DNA from: Natranaeroarchaeum sulfidigenes
Lineage (GTDB): Archaea > Halobacteriota > Halobacteria > Halobacteriales > Natronoarchaeaceae
Direction of reading: 5' to 3'
DNA length: 64,000 nt
Assembly (NCBI RefSeq): GCF_017094485.1
Contig: NZ_CP064786.1
Coordinates: 2,046,001-2,110,000 of the forward strand
A model generated the notes under the pieces. It worked only from the letters and a program-made list of their open reading frames with translations, made no database searches and was not told the DNA's origin. A program made the position numbers and the translations under genes. Below, in pieces: positions 7,141-14,940 of the stretch (within the stretch, counting starts at the first letter, position 1; each line of letters opens with the position of its first letter).

Positions 7141-7434
7141 ATGGTGCCCGACGACTCCGAAACGGGGTTTGTCCTGGTGGACGGCGAGGAATCGACCGAT
7201 TTCGTGCTCCTCGAGGACGAACAAGAGGAGACTGGGCTCGTTGCCGTGCCGGACGCCGATGCACGGTATCCCGGGCTTCAGCCAGTCGAATCGATCGGCG
7301 AAACGGGCTTCGTGATCGTCGAGGAGCCGGACGACATCGGAGAAACTGATTTCGTGATCGTCGAAGACGACGGGGAATCGGATCTGCCGGCCCGCCATCC
7401 CGACAGGTCGTTCCCCGGGATCGACACCCGATAG
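7141..7434 (+). CDS. Small acidic repeat protein
   Basis: A 97-residue, strongly acidic protein with no cysteine and no membrane segment. It is built from about five degenerate units of the form ETGFVLVD: ETGFVLVDG, STDFVLLED, ETGLVAVPD, ETGFVIVEE and ETDFVIVED. The units alternate a charged turn with a hydrophobic strand, suggesting a small beta-repeat or a multivalent linear-motif protein. I do not recognise a family. Its stop is 1 bp from the stop of the convergent membrane-protein gene. The coding bias matches the neighbours. Confidence 0.6.
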   Translation: MVPDDSETGFVLVDGEESTDFVLLEDEQEETGLVAVPDADARYPGLQPVESIGETGFVIVEEPDDIGETDFVIVEDDGESDLPARHPDRSFPGIDTR

Positions 7435-7435
7435 C

Positions 7436-7999
7436 TTACTCGGCGGTTACTCCAGCCAGCACGCCGCCGACAGCCCCGAACAGTACCGGAAAAACGAGAC
7501 CCGCGAGGAAGACCCCTGCCACGAGGTCGGGTGCTGCGCTCGCGTCGCCAAGCGTCACCTCGAACAGGAAGATGCCAGCGATCGAGAGGAGCAAGTATCC
7601 GGGGACCACACTTATCCCGGCGATCGCCCCGTCGTTGGCGTTCTGTGCTGCGCTGTAGCGTGCGACTGCCAGTCCAGCACCGATCAGGAGTAGCGGCGGG
7701 ATTACGTAGAGAAGCATCGTGAACCCATCCTCGCCGCCGATGAATGCTTCGGACCCGAAGAATGGGACGTTCTGGAACGTGGTATCGACGAAGTGGGCGT
7801 TGTAGAACACCCAGCCGACCATCTCGTAGGTCGCTGGCTCCTCGCCGATGAACTCGAGGAACTGGTTGATCTCTGACTCCTGTACCTCGTCACCTGCGAT
7901 CAGGTACGTGAACAGATAGCCGAGGACCCATGTCAACAGCCCAGCGACGCTTCCCTGGACCAGCGGTACGTTCTGGAGGCGGCTGTCCGATTGGGACAT
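7436..7999 (-). CDS. Multi-spanning membrane protein (DUF7978-like)
   Basis: A 187-residue membrane protein with about four hydrophobic segments (around residues 15-35, 95-115, 130-150 and 158-182) and a periplasmic-looking loop with ATYEMVGWVFYNAHFV. It resembles a haloarchaeal membrane-protein family that I recall as DUF7978, not certain. The start MSQSDSRLQNVPL was preferred to an upstream Met 18 codons earlier because haloarchaeal relatives begin with a short polar segment. No function can be given. Confidence 0.65.
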   Translation of the reverse strand: MSQSDSRLQNVPLVQGSVAGLLTWVLGYLFTYLIAGDEVQESEINQFLEFIGEEPATYEMVGWVFYNAHFVDTTFQNVPFFGSEAFIGGEDGFTMLLYVIPPLLLIGAGLAVARYSAAQNANDGAIAGISVVPGYLLLSIAGIFLFEVTLGDASAAPDLVAGVFLAGLVFPVLFGAVGGVLAGVTAE

Positions 8000-8081
8000 A
8001 TCTACCCTGGGTCGTTCCGAATAAAAATACCTGTTGGCCGGGACCGAAACCAATGTGACGTGGGGCCGACAACGCTCGACT

Positions 8082-8600
8082 ATGGACGTCGAAACGTATC
8101 TCGACCGTTACGCCGAGACGCAGGGTGTGCTACCCGAACGGCTCGACGCCGTTGGCGAGCAGTTCCGCGAGCAGGGATATCTCACGCGTGACCAGCTGTA
8201 CGATATCGCCTACGAATCCTCGACTCGAAGCGCGTACCACGTCGAGAAAAACCCGGAAGAGCGCTGTGAGACGGTGACGGCAAACGTTCTGGCACTCGAC
8301 GACGACTTCTCACAGATCCAGCTTCTGACCGGACTCTCGGGCTTCAAAGCGCCCACTGCCTCCTGTATCCTCGCTGCGCTCGATCCGGAGCGTCACGCCG
8401 TGGTCGACACCCGGGTCTGGGCGTCGCTCGACCGGCTTGGCTATCTCGACGGGCGCAAGGAGTCCTTCGATGCCGACGACTACGTGACGATGATCGGCCC
8501 GATCCGCGAGATTGCAGCGGACACTGGATACTCGCCTGCAGAGGTCGGATATGCGCTGTTCGCCTACGACGTCGAGAAACGCGAGGGGACGCTCCACTGA
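8082..8600 (+). CDS. HhH-GPD-like (DNA glycosylase-like) small protein
   Basis: A 172-residue soluble protein. Residues 82-97 (LTGLSGFKAPTASCIL) read as a helix-hairpin-helix, and residues 107-113 (VVDTRVW) as the strand-helix carrying the catalytic aspartate (D109) of HhH-GPD DNA glycosylases, where family consensus is VDTHV. The usual lysine of bifunctional glycosylases is not evident (K89 is in the hairpin). The protein is shorter than Nth or AlkA. I infer a glycosylase-fold protein, possibly monofunctional or DNA-binding only. The start MDVETYLDRY is preferred over a Met 16 codons upstream. It is followed after 37 bp by the RNA-ligase-fold gene, probably in one operon. Confidence 0.55.
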   Translation: MDVETYLDRYAETQGVLPERLDAVGEQFREQGYLTRDQLYDIAYESSTRSAYHVEKNPEERCETVTANVLALDDDFSQIQLLTGLSGFKAPTASCILAALDPERHAVVDTRVWASLDRLGYLDGRKESFDADDYVTMIGPIREIAADTGYSPAEVGYALFAYDVEKREGTLH

Positions 8601-8637
8601 CCAAGCACGTAAGACGCGAGAGAACGTCCCCGACAGT

Positions 8638-9453
8638 ATGCATCCGTATCTCTCGATCCCGTCACTCGATTCGGCTGCCGACGAGCTACTCGAGGATGGA
8701 CACCTCTGGATTCAGGAACTGATCGACGGGGACTTGCTCCGGTTCCGGATTGACAGTTCGGGTGGTCTCCAGTTCGGCGATCAGTCCCGAGTACTTTCGC
8801 CAGACGACATCCCGCTGGAGTACCGGTACGCCACACAGTTCGTCGAACGATCGCTCGACTACGAGGCTGCCCTGAGCGCCGACCTCGACGGGGTCGTCTT
8901 CTACAGTGTCGCGACCTACCAGCGGACTGTTCCGTACGACTGGGACAGGATGCCGCCGGTGCTGGGTATCGACGTCTGGGACGGCGAGCGGTTCCTGCCG
9001 CCGGACGCCGTCGAGCAGGCCTTCGAGCGGCTCGACCTCGACCCAGTCAATGCGTTCGCAAAGGAGATTCGGGCCACCGACTTCGATCCCGAATCGTACA
9101 CCGTTCCCGGGTCGAACTGGTACGACGGGCAGGCCTACGGCGTCGTACTTCGCTCGAAAACCGGTAAACGCGCAGCGATCCAAGCCGAACAGTTCCGTGA
9201 ACCGGAGGAGACACCACCGACTACCGCGGACCCTGCCGAAGTCGTAGACGAGTTCGCCACGCCGGGGAGACTGGAGCGCGCGGCAACGACGCTGTCCGAG
9301 CAAGGAGATGCTCCCGAGTCCGACGCTCTGTTCGATTACCTGTTCGACCGTCTACTGCGGCAGGAGCATCAGTCGCTAGTCGAGGAAGGTGTCCACCTCG
9401 GTAGCGTCCGGGCAAGGCTTTCCGAACGGATCAACGACTCGATCACAGACTGA
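8638..9453 (+). CDS. RNA ligase-fold nucleotidyltransferase homologue, likely catalytically inactive
   Basis: A 271-residue protein that follows the layout of haloarchaeal RNA-ligase-like (Rnl2/DRB0094-type) proteins: SIPS start, HLWIQE before motif I, LRFRI, YDWDRMPPVLGIDVW (motif IIIa region) and GVVLRS (motif IV). The catalytic residues expected from the family are replaced: motif I KxDG is L28-I-D-G, the motif III glutamate (GEAT) is V91 in YSVAT, the motif IV glutamate (EGVV) is Y167 in YGVV, and the motif V lysine is A180 in RAAIQ. The fold seems kept and activity lost. The reading frame is intact, so it is not a simple pseudogene. It could bind RNA or regulate an active ligase. Confidence 0.7.
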   Translation: MHPYLSIPSLDSAADELLEDGHLWIQELIDGDLLRFRIDSSGGLQFGDQSRVLSPDDIPLEYRYATQFVERSLDYEAALSADLDGVVFYSVATYQRTVPYDWDRMPPVLGIDVWDGERFLPPDAVEQAFERLDLDPVNAFAKEIRATDFDPESYTVPGSNWYDGQAYGVVLRSKTGKRAAIQAEQFREPEETPPTTADPAEVVDEFATPGRLERAATTLSEQGDAPESDALFDYLFDRLLRQEHQSLVEEGVHLGSVRARLSERINDSITD

Positions 9454-9489
9454 ACGTCGACGCGACTACCGAAAACAGAGGGAGGCCGA

Positions 9490-10068
9490 TCAGGGCTGCT
9501 CGCCGGTCTCGATTGAGAACTCACCGCGGGGGTACGCGACACAGGTGAGCGTGTAGCCGTCTTCGAGCTCCGCGTCACCGAGCATCGACTGGTCGTCGTG
9601 CTCGATGAAGTCGCTGGTGTTGCCATCGATCTGGCCCGCACACGAGACACACGAGCCTTCACGGCAAGCGTAGGGCAGGTCCCAGCCCTCGTCCTCGCCC
9701 GCTTCGAGGATCGTCTCGTTGTTCGCCACTTCGATCGTCTCCCCTTCCTTGACGAACTCGATCTCGTAGTACTCGATCTCGTCTTCGGGGATATCGCCCG
9801 GTCCGCTCTCCTCCTCGGCCTCCTCGCCACCCTCCGCGAGTTCGCCACCGGCCTCGCCACCACCGATCGCACCCGTCGGTGCGCCGCCGCCGATCGACCG
9901 GTTCATCGGCTCGGGGAAGTCCGTCTCGGGTACCGATTCCGCGCGTCGTTCGAGAACTTCCTGGGAGATATCTTCGTTCGATGTCCATCCCGTCCCACGG
10001 GAGAAATGCATGAGCACGGCGATCAGGGTCAGACTGAACCCGATCGCGATCCCCAGCTCGTTAAACAT
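9490..10068 (-). CDS. Membrane-anchored plant-type [2Fe-2S] ferredoxin
   Basis: A 192-residue protein. Residues 3-21 (NELGIAIGFSLTLIAVLMH) form one membrane anchor. Residues 50-95 are a Gly/Glu-rich linker. The C-terminal 95 residues are a plant-type ferredoxin domain with CREGSCVSC plus a fourth Cys in LTCVAYP, all four ligands present. It likely carries electrons at the inner face of the membrane; the partner is not encoded nearby. The anchor plus flexible tether is unlike the soluble halophilic ferredoxin. Confidence 0.88.
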   Translation of the reverse strand: MFNELGIAIGFSLTLIAVLMHFSRGTGWTSNEDISQEVLERRAESVPETDFPEPMNRSIGGGAPTGAIGGGEAGGELAEGGEEAEEESGPGDIPEDEIEYYEIEFVKEGETIEVANNETILEAGEDEGWDLPYACREGSCVSCAGQIDGNTSDFIEHDDQSMLGDAELEDGYTLTCVAYPRGEFSIETGEQP

Positions 10069-10166
10069 GAGAGGGGGTTCGGATTGCGGGTTTAATTGTA
10101 TTGTGATTGTTGGCGGATCGTCCGCCAGATGCGGACTTTGATATCGGCTGATAACTACGGCAGCAT

Positions 10167-10790
10167 ATGGACGTCGACAGCCCCGCTACGATCGAGATCC
10201 TCTGTTACGACGGGTTCGACGAACTCGACGTGATTGGACCGTTTGAGGTGTTCACCACGGCCGCGGATCACGGATGTTCGATCGACGTCCGGCTCGTGAC
10301 GCTCGCATCGGCCGAGCGGATCACCGCCAGCCACGGACTGACGATCGAACCGGATGGCCAGATCGGGGACGACCCCGACCTGCTCGTCGTTCCCGGCGGT
10401 GGTTGGAACACGCGCGGCGAGGCAAGCGCGTGGGCACTCGCTCAGAACGAGACAGCGATCGATGCGGTTCGACGTCGCCACGCCGCCGGAACGACTATCG
10501 CAGCCGTCTGTACCGGCGGGATGATCTTGGCAATCGCAGGCCTGCTGGATGGACGCCCGGCGACGACGCACGCTTCAACCCACGGCCAGCTACCTGACCA
10601 CGGGGCAGTGCCGGTCCACGCGCGCGTGGTCGACGACACCGACCTCCTGACTGCAGGTGGTGTGACCGCCGGGATCGACCTGTCGCTGTGGATCGTCGAA
10701 CAGCTCTGTGGTGCCGATGTCGCTGACAAGGTTGCAACGACCATCGAGCACGAACGGAGCGACGACGTTCACGTTACCGGACGGGAGTGA
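10167..10790 (+). CDS. DJ-1/PfpI family protein
   Basis: A 207-residue class-I glutamine-amidotransferase-like protein. The nucleophile elbow is AVCTGGMIL with Cys115. The N-terminal EILCYDGFDELDVIGPFEVF is typical of isonitrile hydratase/ThiJ-like members and includes the acidic residue (E or D near residue 18-20) that pairs with the Cys. ASTHG at about residue 136 supplies the His/Thr region. Substrate unknown; isonitrile hydratase-like and general stress chaperone/glyoxalase-like roles are possible. It lies convergent with 6-phosphogluconate dehydrogenase, 22 bp apart. Confidence 0.85.
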   Translation: MDVDSPATIEILCYDGFDELDVIGPFEVFTTAADHGCSIDVRLVTLASAERITASHGLTIEPDGQIGDDPDLLVVPGGGWNTRGEASAWALAQNETAIDAVRRRHAAGTTIAAVCTGGMILAIAGLLDGRPATTHASTHGQLPDHGAVPVHARVVDDTDLLTAGGVTAGIDLSLWIVEQLCGADVADKVATTIEHERSDDVHVTGRE

Positions 10791-10812
10791 CCTCAGCAGC
10801 CGAGTAGAGGTG

Positions 10813-11706
10813 CTACTCCTCGCGTGCCACTTCGTGTCGCCCGAACCCGTACCGGAGCCGGTTCGCCAGCCGTCGGGAGAACCGCTCGGAGCGACTGCCG
10901 AACCGCTCGGCGAGCGCCTGATAGATCAGCGGCGTCGGTACTTCCTGTTCGAGTGCTTCCTGTACCGTCCACGTCCCCGTCGACCCACCAGCGACGTGAT
11001 CTGCTACGTCGCCCAGTTCGTTACCCTCCTCACGGAACGCCTCCTCACACAGTTCAAGCAGCCACGAGCGGATGACCGCGCCGTTGTTCCAGGTATTCGC
11101 GACCGCTTCGAGATCCAGATCGTACCGGCCGTTCGCCAGTAGCTCGAACCCCTCGCCGTAGGCCTGCATGAGCGCGTACTCGACGCCGTTGTGAACCATC
11201 TTCACGTAGTGGCCGCTTCCGGCGGGCCCCATTCGGTCGTGTCCCGCGGGACCCGTCGCGATGGCGTCAAATACGGGTGTCAGCTCCTCATATGCCCATT
11301 CGGGGCCGCCGACCATCAGCGAAAATCCCAGTTCGGCACCGGCAGGGCCACCACTCGTTCCACAGTCGAGATACGCCACCTCCGTGGAGTCGGCGCGGCG
11401 CACGGAATCCTGGAAGTAGGAGTTCCCGCCGTCGACGACGATATCGTCGGCGTCCAGATACGGTTCGAGGTCGTCGAGCGCGGCGTCGACCGCCGCTCCT
11501 GCGGGGACCATCAACCAGATCCGCTTTTTCGAGCCGAGCTGTTCGGCCAGGTCGACGACCGACTCCGCTGGTTCCGCGCCCGCGTCGACAGCTGTCGCGA
11601 CGGCTTCCTCGTCCAGATCAAAGGCTACAACATCGTGGCCCGCATCGAGCACGCGGTCGACGACGATCTGCCCCATACGCCCGAGACCGATAACGCCCAG
11701 TTGCAT
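10813..11706 (-). CDS. gnd: 6-phosphogluconate dehydrogenase (decarboxylating), short archaeal type
   Basis: A 297-residue enzyme. The N-terminal Rossmann motif is GLGRMG (residues 6-11). SGGPAGAELGFSLMVGG near residue 120 is the substrate-binding signature, and HYVKMVHNGVEYALMQ near 177-192 holds the catalytic lysine and the H-N pair. The length matches the short GndA form used in the oxidative pentose-phosphate route of haloarchaea, converting 6-phosphogluconate to ribulose 5-phosphate and CO2 with NAD(P). I chose the Met at MQLGVIGLGRMG; a 28-codon upstream extension lacks family sequence. Confidence 0.92.
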   Translation of the reverse strand: MQLGVIGLGRMGQIVVDRVLDAGHDVVAFDLDEEAVATAVDAGAEPAESVVDLAEQLGSKKRIWLMVPAGAAVDAALDDLEPYLDADDIVVDGGNSYFQDSVRRADSTEVAYLDCGTSGGPAGAELGFSLMVGGPEWAYEELTPVFDAIATGPAGHDRMGPAGSGHYVKMVHNGVEYALMQAYGEGFELLANGRYDLDLEAVANTWNNGAVIRSWLLELCEEAFREEGNELGDVADHVAGGSTGTWTVQEALEQEVPTPLIYQALAERFGSRSERFSRRLANRLRYGFGRHEVAREE

Positions 11707-11811
11707 ACTACCCGATCCATTGCCGGGGGGCCTATGCGTTGCGATTCGATTGGACGAACTATGACGGACCCACTGTCCCGGTGTGTGCAAAACAGAAAAA
11801 AGACGACCGGG

Positions 11812-12252
11812 CTACAGCTCAGTGAACCAGTCGCGCTTGTCGAACAGGTAGACAGCGGAGCCAGCGAGCACGATCAGCGGAATCGCCCACCGAACGACGC
11901 CGTCGGCGTAGCTGATGGGCATGCTTTCCCCCATGAGGACCCATGCGATCAGCCCGGCGAGTATTGCGATCTGTCCGACCAGCACGACCATCATGGCACC
12001 CCACGCCCACGATTCGATGTTCCAGACCCCCTGGATGACGTACAGCTGTACCGCGACCAGTGCCAACATTCCGAAAATGAACCATGTGATACCATCAACT
12101 CCGGCAAGGCTGAAGTCCAGCCACGCCGTTCCGTCCATGTCCGCGATACCGAGCATTGCAAGCGCCATCCCAAGCAGGACGAGATAGGCGTCCAGCACAC
12201 AGATGCCCCGGATACCCGATGGAATCGACGTAACGCGATCGTGTGACGACAT
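11812..12252 (-). CDS. Four-helix membrane protein, unknown
   Basis: A 146-residue protein with four predicted membrane helices (about residues 20-38, 50-72, 80-103 and 117-135) and a C-terminal DKRDWFTEL. It starts at MSSHDRVTS; an upstream extension would run through the AT-rich promoter sequence. It is of the small integral membrane type common in haloarchaea, with no recognised catalytic residue. The next gene upstream is also a membrane protein, with 58 bp between. Confidence 0.6.
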   Translation of the reverse strand: MSSHDRVTSIPSGIRGICVLDAYLVLLGMALAMLGIADMDGTAWLDFSLAGVDGITWFIFGMLALVAVQLYVIQGVWNIESWAWGAMMVVLVGQIAILAGLIAWVLMGESMPISYADGVVRWAIPLIVLAGSAVYLFDKRDWFTEL

Positions 12253-12310
12253 ACCGCGCTCTACGATCGTTTGTTGTAAATATTTTTCTAACTTTATCTG
12301 ACCTTCCTCA

Positions 12311-12769
12311 TCAGACGAGCGCACCCGAAGACAGTAGCCCGGCAATGACCAACAGGAGGACCCCAACCACCGACGCGGCACGGAACCAGCCAAGCGTCTC
12401 GTGAGCGGGTGCGCGAACCTTCTTCGCCTGCAGTCCGTCGACGAGACGACTGCCGCTCACTTCGATCAGTCCCATCAGGACGAGCCAGAGTCCAAGCATG
12501 GCGAGGACGAGCCAGCCGTTCGGCGTTCCGGTGAGGTCAGCGACTGTATAGAAGCTTGCAGCCATGTGACTGCCGGTAAGCAACAGGATCACGGCACTAA
12601 TTCGGGAGACAGTTCGAAGCGTCCCTGTCGCCATCTCGACCGGTTCGGGTTCGAGATGTCCCTCCTTTGCGAGCGGTAACACGCCAGCGGTCATAAACAC
12701 GACACTACCGACCCAGACGGCGGCGAACACCTGATGAAGAGTGATCGATACCGCGTCTACCAACGTCAT
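12311..12769 (-). CDS. CopD-like / transporter-type membrane protein
   Basis: A 152-residue protein with four hydrophobic helices. The N-terminal TLHQVFAAVWVGSVVFMTAGVLPL, with a His in helix 1, resembles the CopD/YcnJ and DUF2269-type four-helix membrane families, where such His may bind haem or copper. A second histidine-bearing helix contains LLTGSHMAASFY. Role not defined. Confidence 0.6.
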   Translation of the reverse strand: MTLVDAVSITLHQVFAAVWVGSVVFMTAGVLPLAKEGHLEPEPVEMATGTLRTVSRISAVILLLTGSHMAASFYTVADLTGTPNGWLVLAMLGLWLVLMGLIEVSGSRLVDGLQAKKVRAPAHETLGWFRAASVVGVLLLVIAGLLSSGALV

Positions 12770-12818
12770 GAACGAGATGTATTAATCGGGGGGCTATCAG
12801 GCTTGCTTTCCTGAGTCG

Positions 12819-13784
12819 CTACTCGGGAAGGCAGTCCTCACACACCAGATTGACCCGTCGATCGTCGCTTGCCTCGGTGGTCGTCTGGAGGTCGACGACC
12901 GAGTACTGTTCGCCACAGACCTCACAGTCGGTCGCCGCGCCGTCAACCAGCGACTCGATGCCGATTTCGGTGAGCCCGTTCGGCCCCGTAAACAGGTTAT
13001 CGATGCGTTCGTCGACGCTCTGGACGGCCCCGCCGTCGCTCGCCATGTCGTCGGCCAGCCCCTCGGGAAGCGCGCTGCTCCCGCTACCGAGGTCAAGCGG
13101 CGACTCGGGCTCGTCGGGGCTGGTGGAGCTGTCCGTTTCCGAGGGCCCAACATCAACGGCCTCCTCACCGACGAGTTCGACTGCCGAGAGAACATCGGTC
13201 TCCGCACGTTCTAGACGCTGTTCGACCTTGGCAAGCGCCTCGCTGAAAAACTCCGATGCCAGCTCGCCCGGCAACGTGTCCGCACCGTAGATATCGTCGA
13301 CGATCTCCGTTCTGAGCTGCTCGGGCGTCGTCCCGTGTCGTGTAGCCGCAGCCGATAGAGCGGTGTTTTCGCGTTCGAGGCGGGTCGAGCCGTCGGCAGT
13401 GAGATAGTGACGCACGACCAGCGATAGTCTGTCGGCTGTCTCTTCGTTTGTGGCCCAGTCGGCCGGAAACACGTCGTCTATTGCGTTTCGAACCGTTCCC
13501 GGAGAATCCATCGCGGAAGGCTCCGGTTCGGATGGGGCGTCCTTCATCGCATCGGTCGCCGTCTCGTCCGTTTCGCGAGCCGATGCAGTGGTTGGTCCAG
13601 CGCCCGCCTCCTCTGGTTCGAGTTCGGCTTCCGCCAGATCACAGATGACGCTTAGACTCTCCTGGACAGAAGTGGGATCGTAGCCCCGATACTCGCGGAA
13701 CAGTCGCTCTACACGGTCATGTAGCTCTCGGGGTATCCTCGCCTCCACGTACGGATCGCCCCCTCCAGACTGGTCCCGCTTCAT
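12819..13784 (-). CDS. Haloarchaeal protein with N-terminal helix-rich domain and C-terminal zinc ribbon
   Basis: A 321-residue acidic protein. Residues 10-60 (PYVEARIPRELHDRVERLFREY) look like a ribbon-helix-helix or other small DNA-binding module. The centre (100-205) is helical. Residues 215-250 are low-complexity acidic. The C terminus has CEVCGEQY and CEDC about 30 residues apart, a C2-C2 zinc ribbon. Together this suggests a DNA-associated regulator, by inference only. The AT-rich sequence before the start carries TAAATTT at about 13812. Confidence 0.55.
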   Translation of the reverse strand: MKRDQSGGGDPYVEARIPRELHDRVERLFREYRGYDPTSVQESLSVICDLAEAELEPEEAGAGPTTASARETDETATDAMKDAPSEPEPSAMDSPGTVRNAIDDVFPADWATNEETADRLSLVVRHYLTADGSTRLERENTALSAAATRHGTTPEQLRTEIVDDIYGADTLPGELASEFFSEALAKVEQRLERAETDVLSAVELVGEEAVDVGPSETDSSTSPDEPESPLDLGSGSSALPEGLADDMASDGGAVQSVDERIDNLFTGPNGLTEIGIESLVDGAATDCEVCGEQYSVVDLQTTTEASDDRRVNLVCEDCLPE

Positions 13785-13911
13785 ACACTATTACAGGATT
13801 CGCCACGTACAAATAAATTTCCGTACGCGTGTATCCGGCGTTTTGTCGCCTCTCGTCCGGTCACACGTAACTGGATCGACAGTGCAGTTGCGGTCCACGA
13901 TTCGTTTGCAC

Positions 13912-14463
13912 TCACTCAAGCCCAGCGACAGCGTTGCCGATCGGTCGGCGAAAGACGGTGTAGACCAGCGAAACCGCGATCCCGGTCAGCGCCAGATATC
14001 GGATCGACCCATCAAAAACGACGAGTCCCGGTAGGGCGAAGACCGCTCCGAGGGCGAAATCCTCGGGTGCGCCGTCGTATCGAATCCATCGTTTCGCCGG
14101 AAGCCACCGATCCGCCGCGTGGAAGTAGACCCCGTGATCGAGATCCGATTTCCACGGGGCTGCCGAGGGCGTCCCGCCGAGGGCATCGCTGAGGGAGTGA
14201 ACTGCGGCGGCGACCAGAAACGTTGCTACGCCCACAGTAACGACATCGGTGACGACGTACGCGAGCCCCAGTGCGGGGAGTGCGACCATCGTGTAGTAGC
14301 CCGGAAAGTGCAGCGTCCGCCGGTGTTCCGCGAGGACGTCCAGATCGGGGAAGATCCCACCCGCGATACCGCCGATCGCCGCGGCGACGGCGAGCTCGGG
14401 AGCGATCACGGCGACGGCTGCGGCGATCGCGAGGCCGACGAAACCGTGGGTGGTCGCCATCAT
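13912..14463 (-). CDS. YdjM/DUF457-type membrane-bound metal-dependent hydrolase
   Basis: A 183-residue membrane protein. The N-terminal MMATTHGFVGLAIA has the family histidine after two or three residues, then FPDLDVLAEHRRTLHFPGYY carries the PDxD and HR..LH motifs, and AAVHSLSDALGG the second His/Asp set. These are the hallmarks of the DUF457 (LexA-regulated YdjM-like) family, thought to be metal-dependent hydrolases on the membrane. Either of the first two Met may be used. It is divergent from the glutaredoxin gene with 83 bp between. Confidence 0.82.
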   Translation of the reverse strand: MMATTHGFVGLAIAAAVAVIAPELAVAAAIGGIAGGIFPDLDVLAEHRRTLHFPGYYTMVALPALGLAYVVTDVVTVGVATFLVAAAVHSLSDALGGTPSAAPWKSDLDHGVYFHAADRWLPAKRWIRYDGAPEDFALGAVFALPGLVVFDGSIRYLALTGIAVSLVYTVFRRPIGNAVAGLE

Positions 14464-14546
14464 CGACCGAGCGTATGTCGATCGGCGATATATGCCTTGT
14501 GACTCGTGGAGTAACTTCTTTGATCCTCCCCCCGCAACAGGGGTGT

Positions 14547-14786
14547 ATGAGTGTCACGCTGTACCAGCTTGATGGCTGTCCGTTCTGCGAGAAAGTCGCC
14601 GATCGACTCGACGAGGTCGGCGTCGACTACGACTCGGTCTGGGTCGACGCGATGCATTCGGATCGAAACGAGGTAAAGCGCGTCTCTGGCCAGCGCGGCG
14701 TCCCAGTGATTGTCGACGAGGAGAAGGGAATCACGATGTCCGAGTCGGAGAATATTCTGGACCTGATCGACCGGACGTACGCCTGA
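14547..14786 (+). CDS. Glutaredoxin-like protein
   Basis: A 79-residue thioredoxin-fold protein. The active site GCPFC is at about residues 8-12. The cis-proline loop is GQRGVPVIVD, and the C-terminal SESENILDLID matches glutaredoxin. It likely reduces disulfides or coordinates redox partners in the cytosol; haloarchaea use gamma-glutamylcysteine rather than glutathione. The start Met at 14547 gives the compact family length; longer upstream frames run over the neighbouring gene on the other strand. Confidence 0.9.
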   Translation: MSVTLYQLDGCPFCEKVADRLDEVGVDYDSVWVDAMHSDRNEVKRVSGQRGVPVIVDEEKGITMSESENILDLIDRTYA

Positions 14787-14940
14787 TAGTGTTTACTCGC
14801 ACTGGTTACCGGTGATCGCCAGTACTACCCTGCCGATCACCGGTAATCGACGAGAATCAACACTATGTGATGGACACGGAAGCCGTCTCGACACGCCGAC
14901 GGAACACCACACTGATACTACCCCCGTGATAGCTTGAGGT

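Noticed and set aside
11191-12246. Plus-strand open frame of 351 codons
   Set aside because: Overlaps 6-phosphogluconate dehydrogenase and a membrane-protein gene in antisense; composition is typical of shadows.
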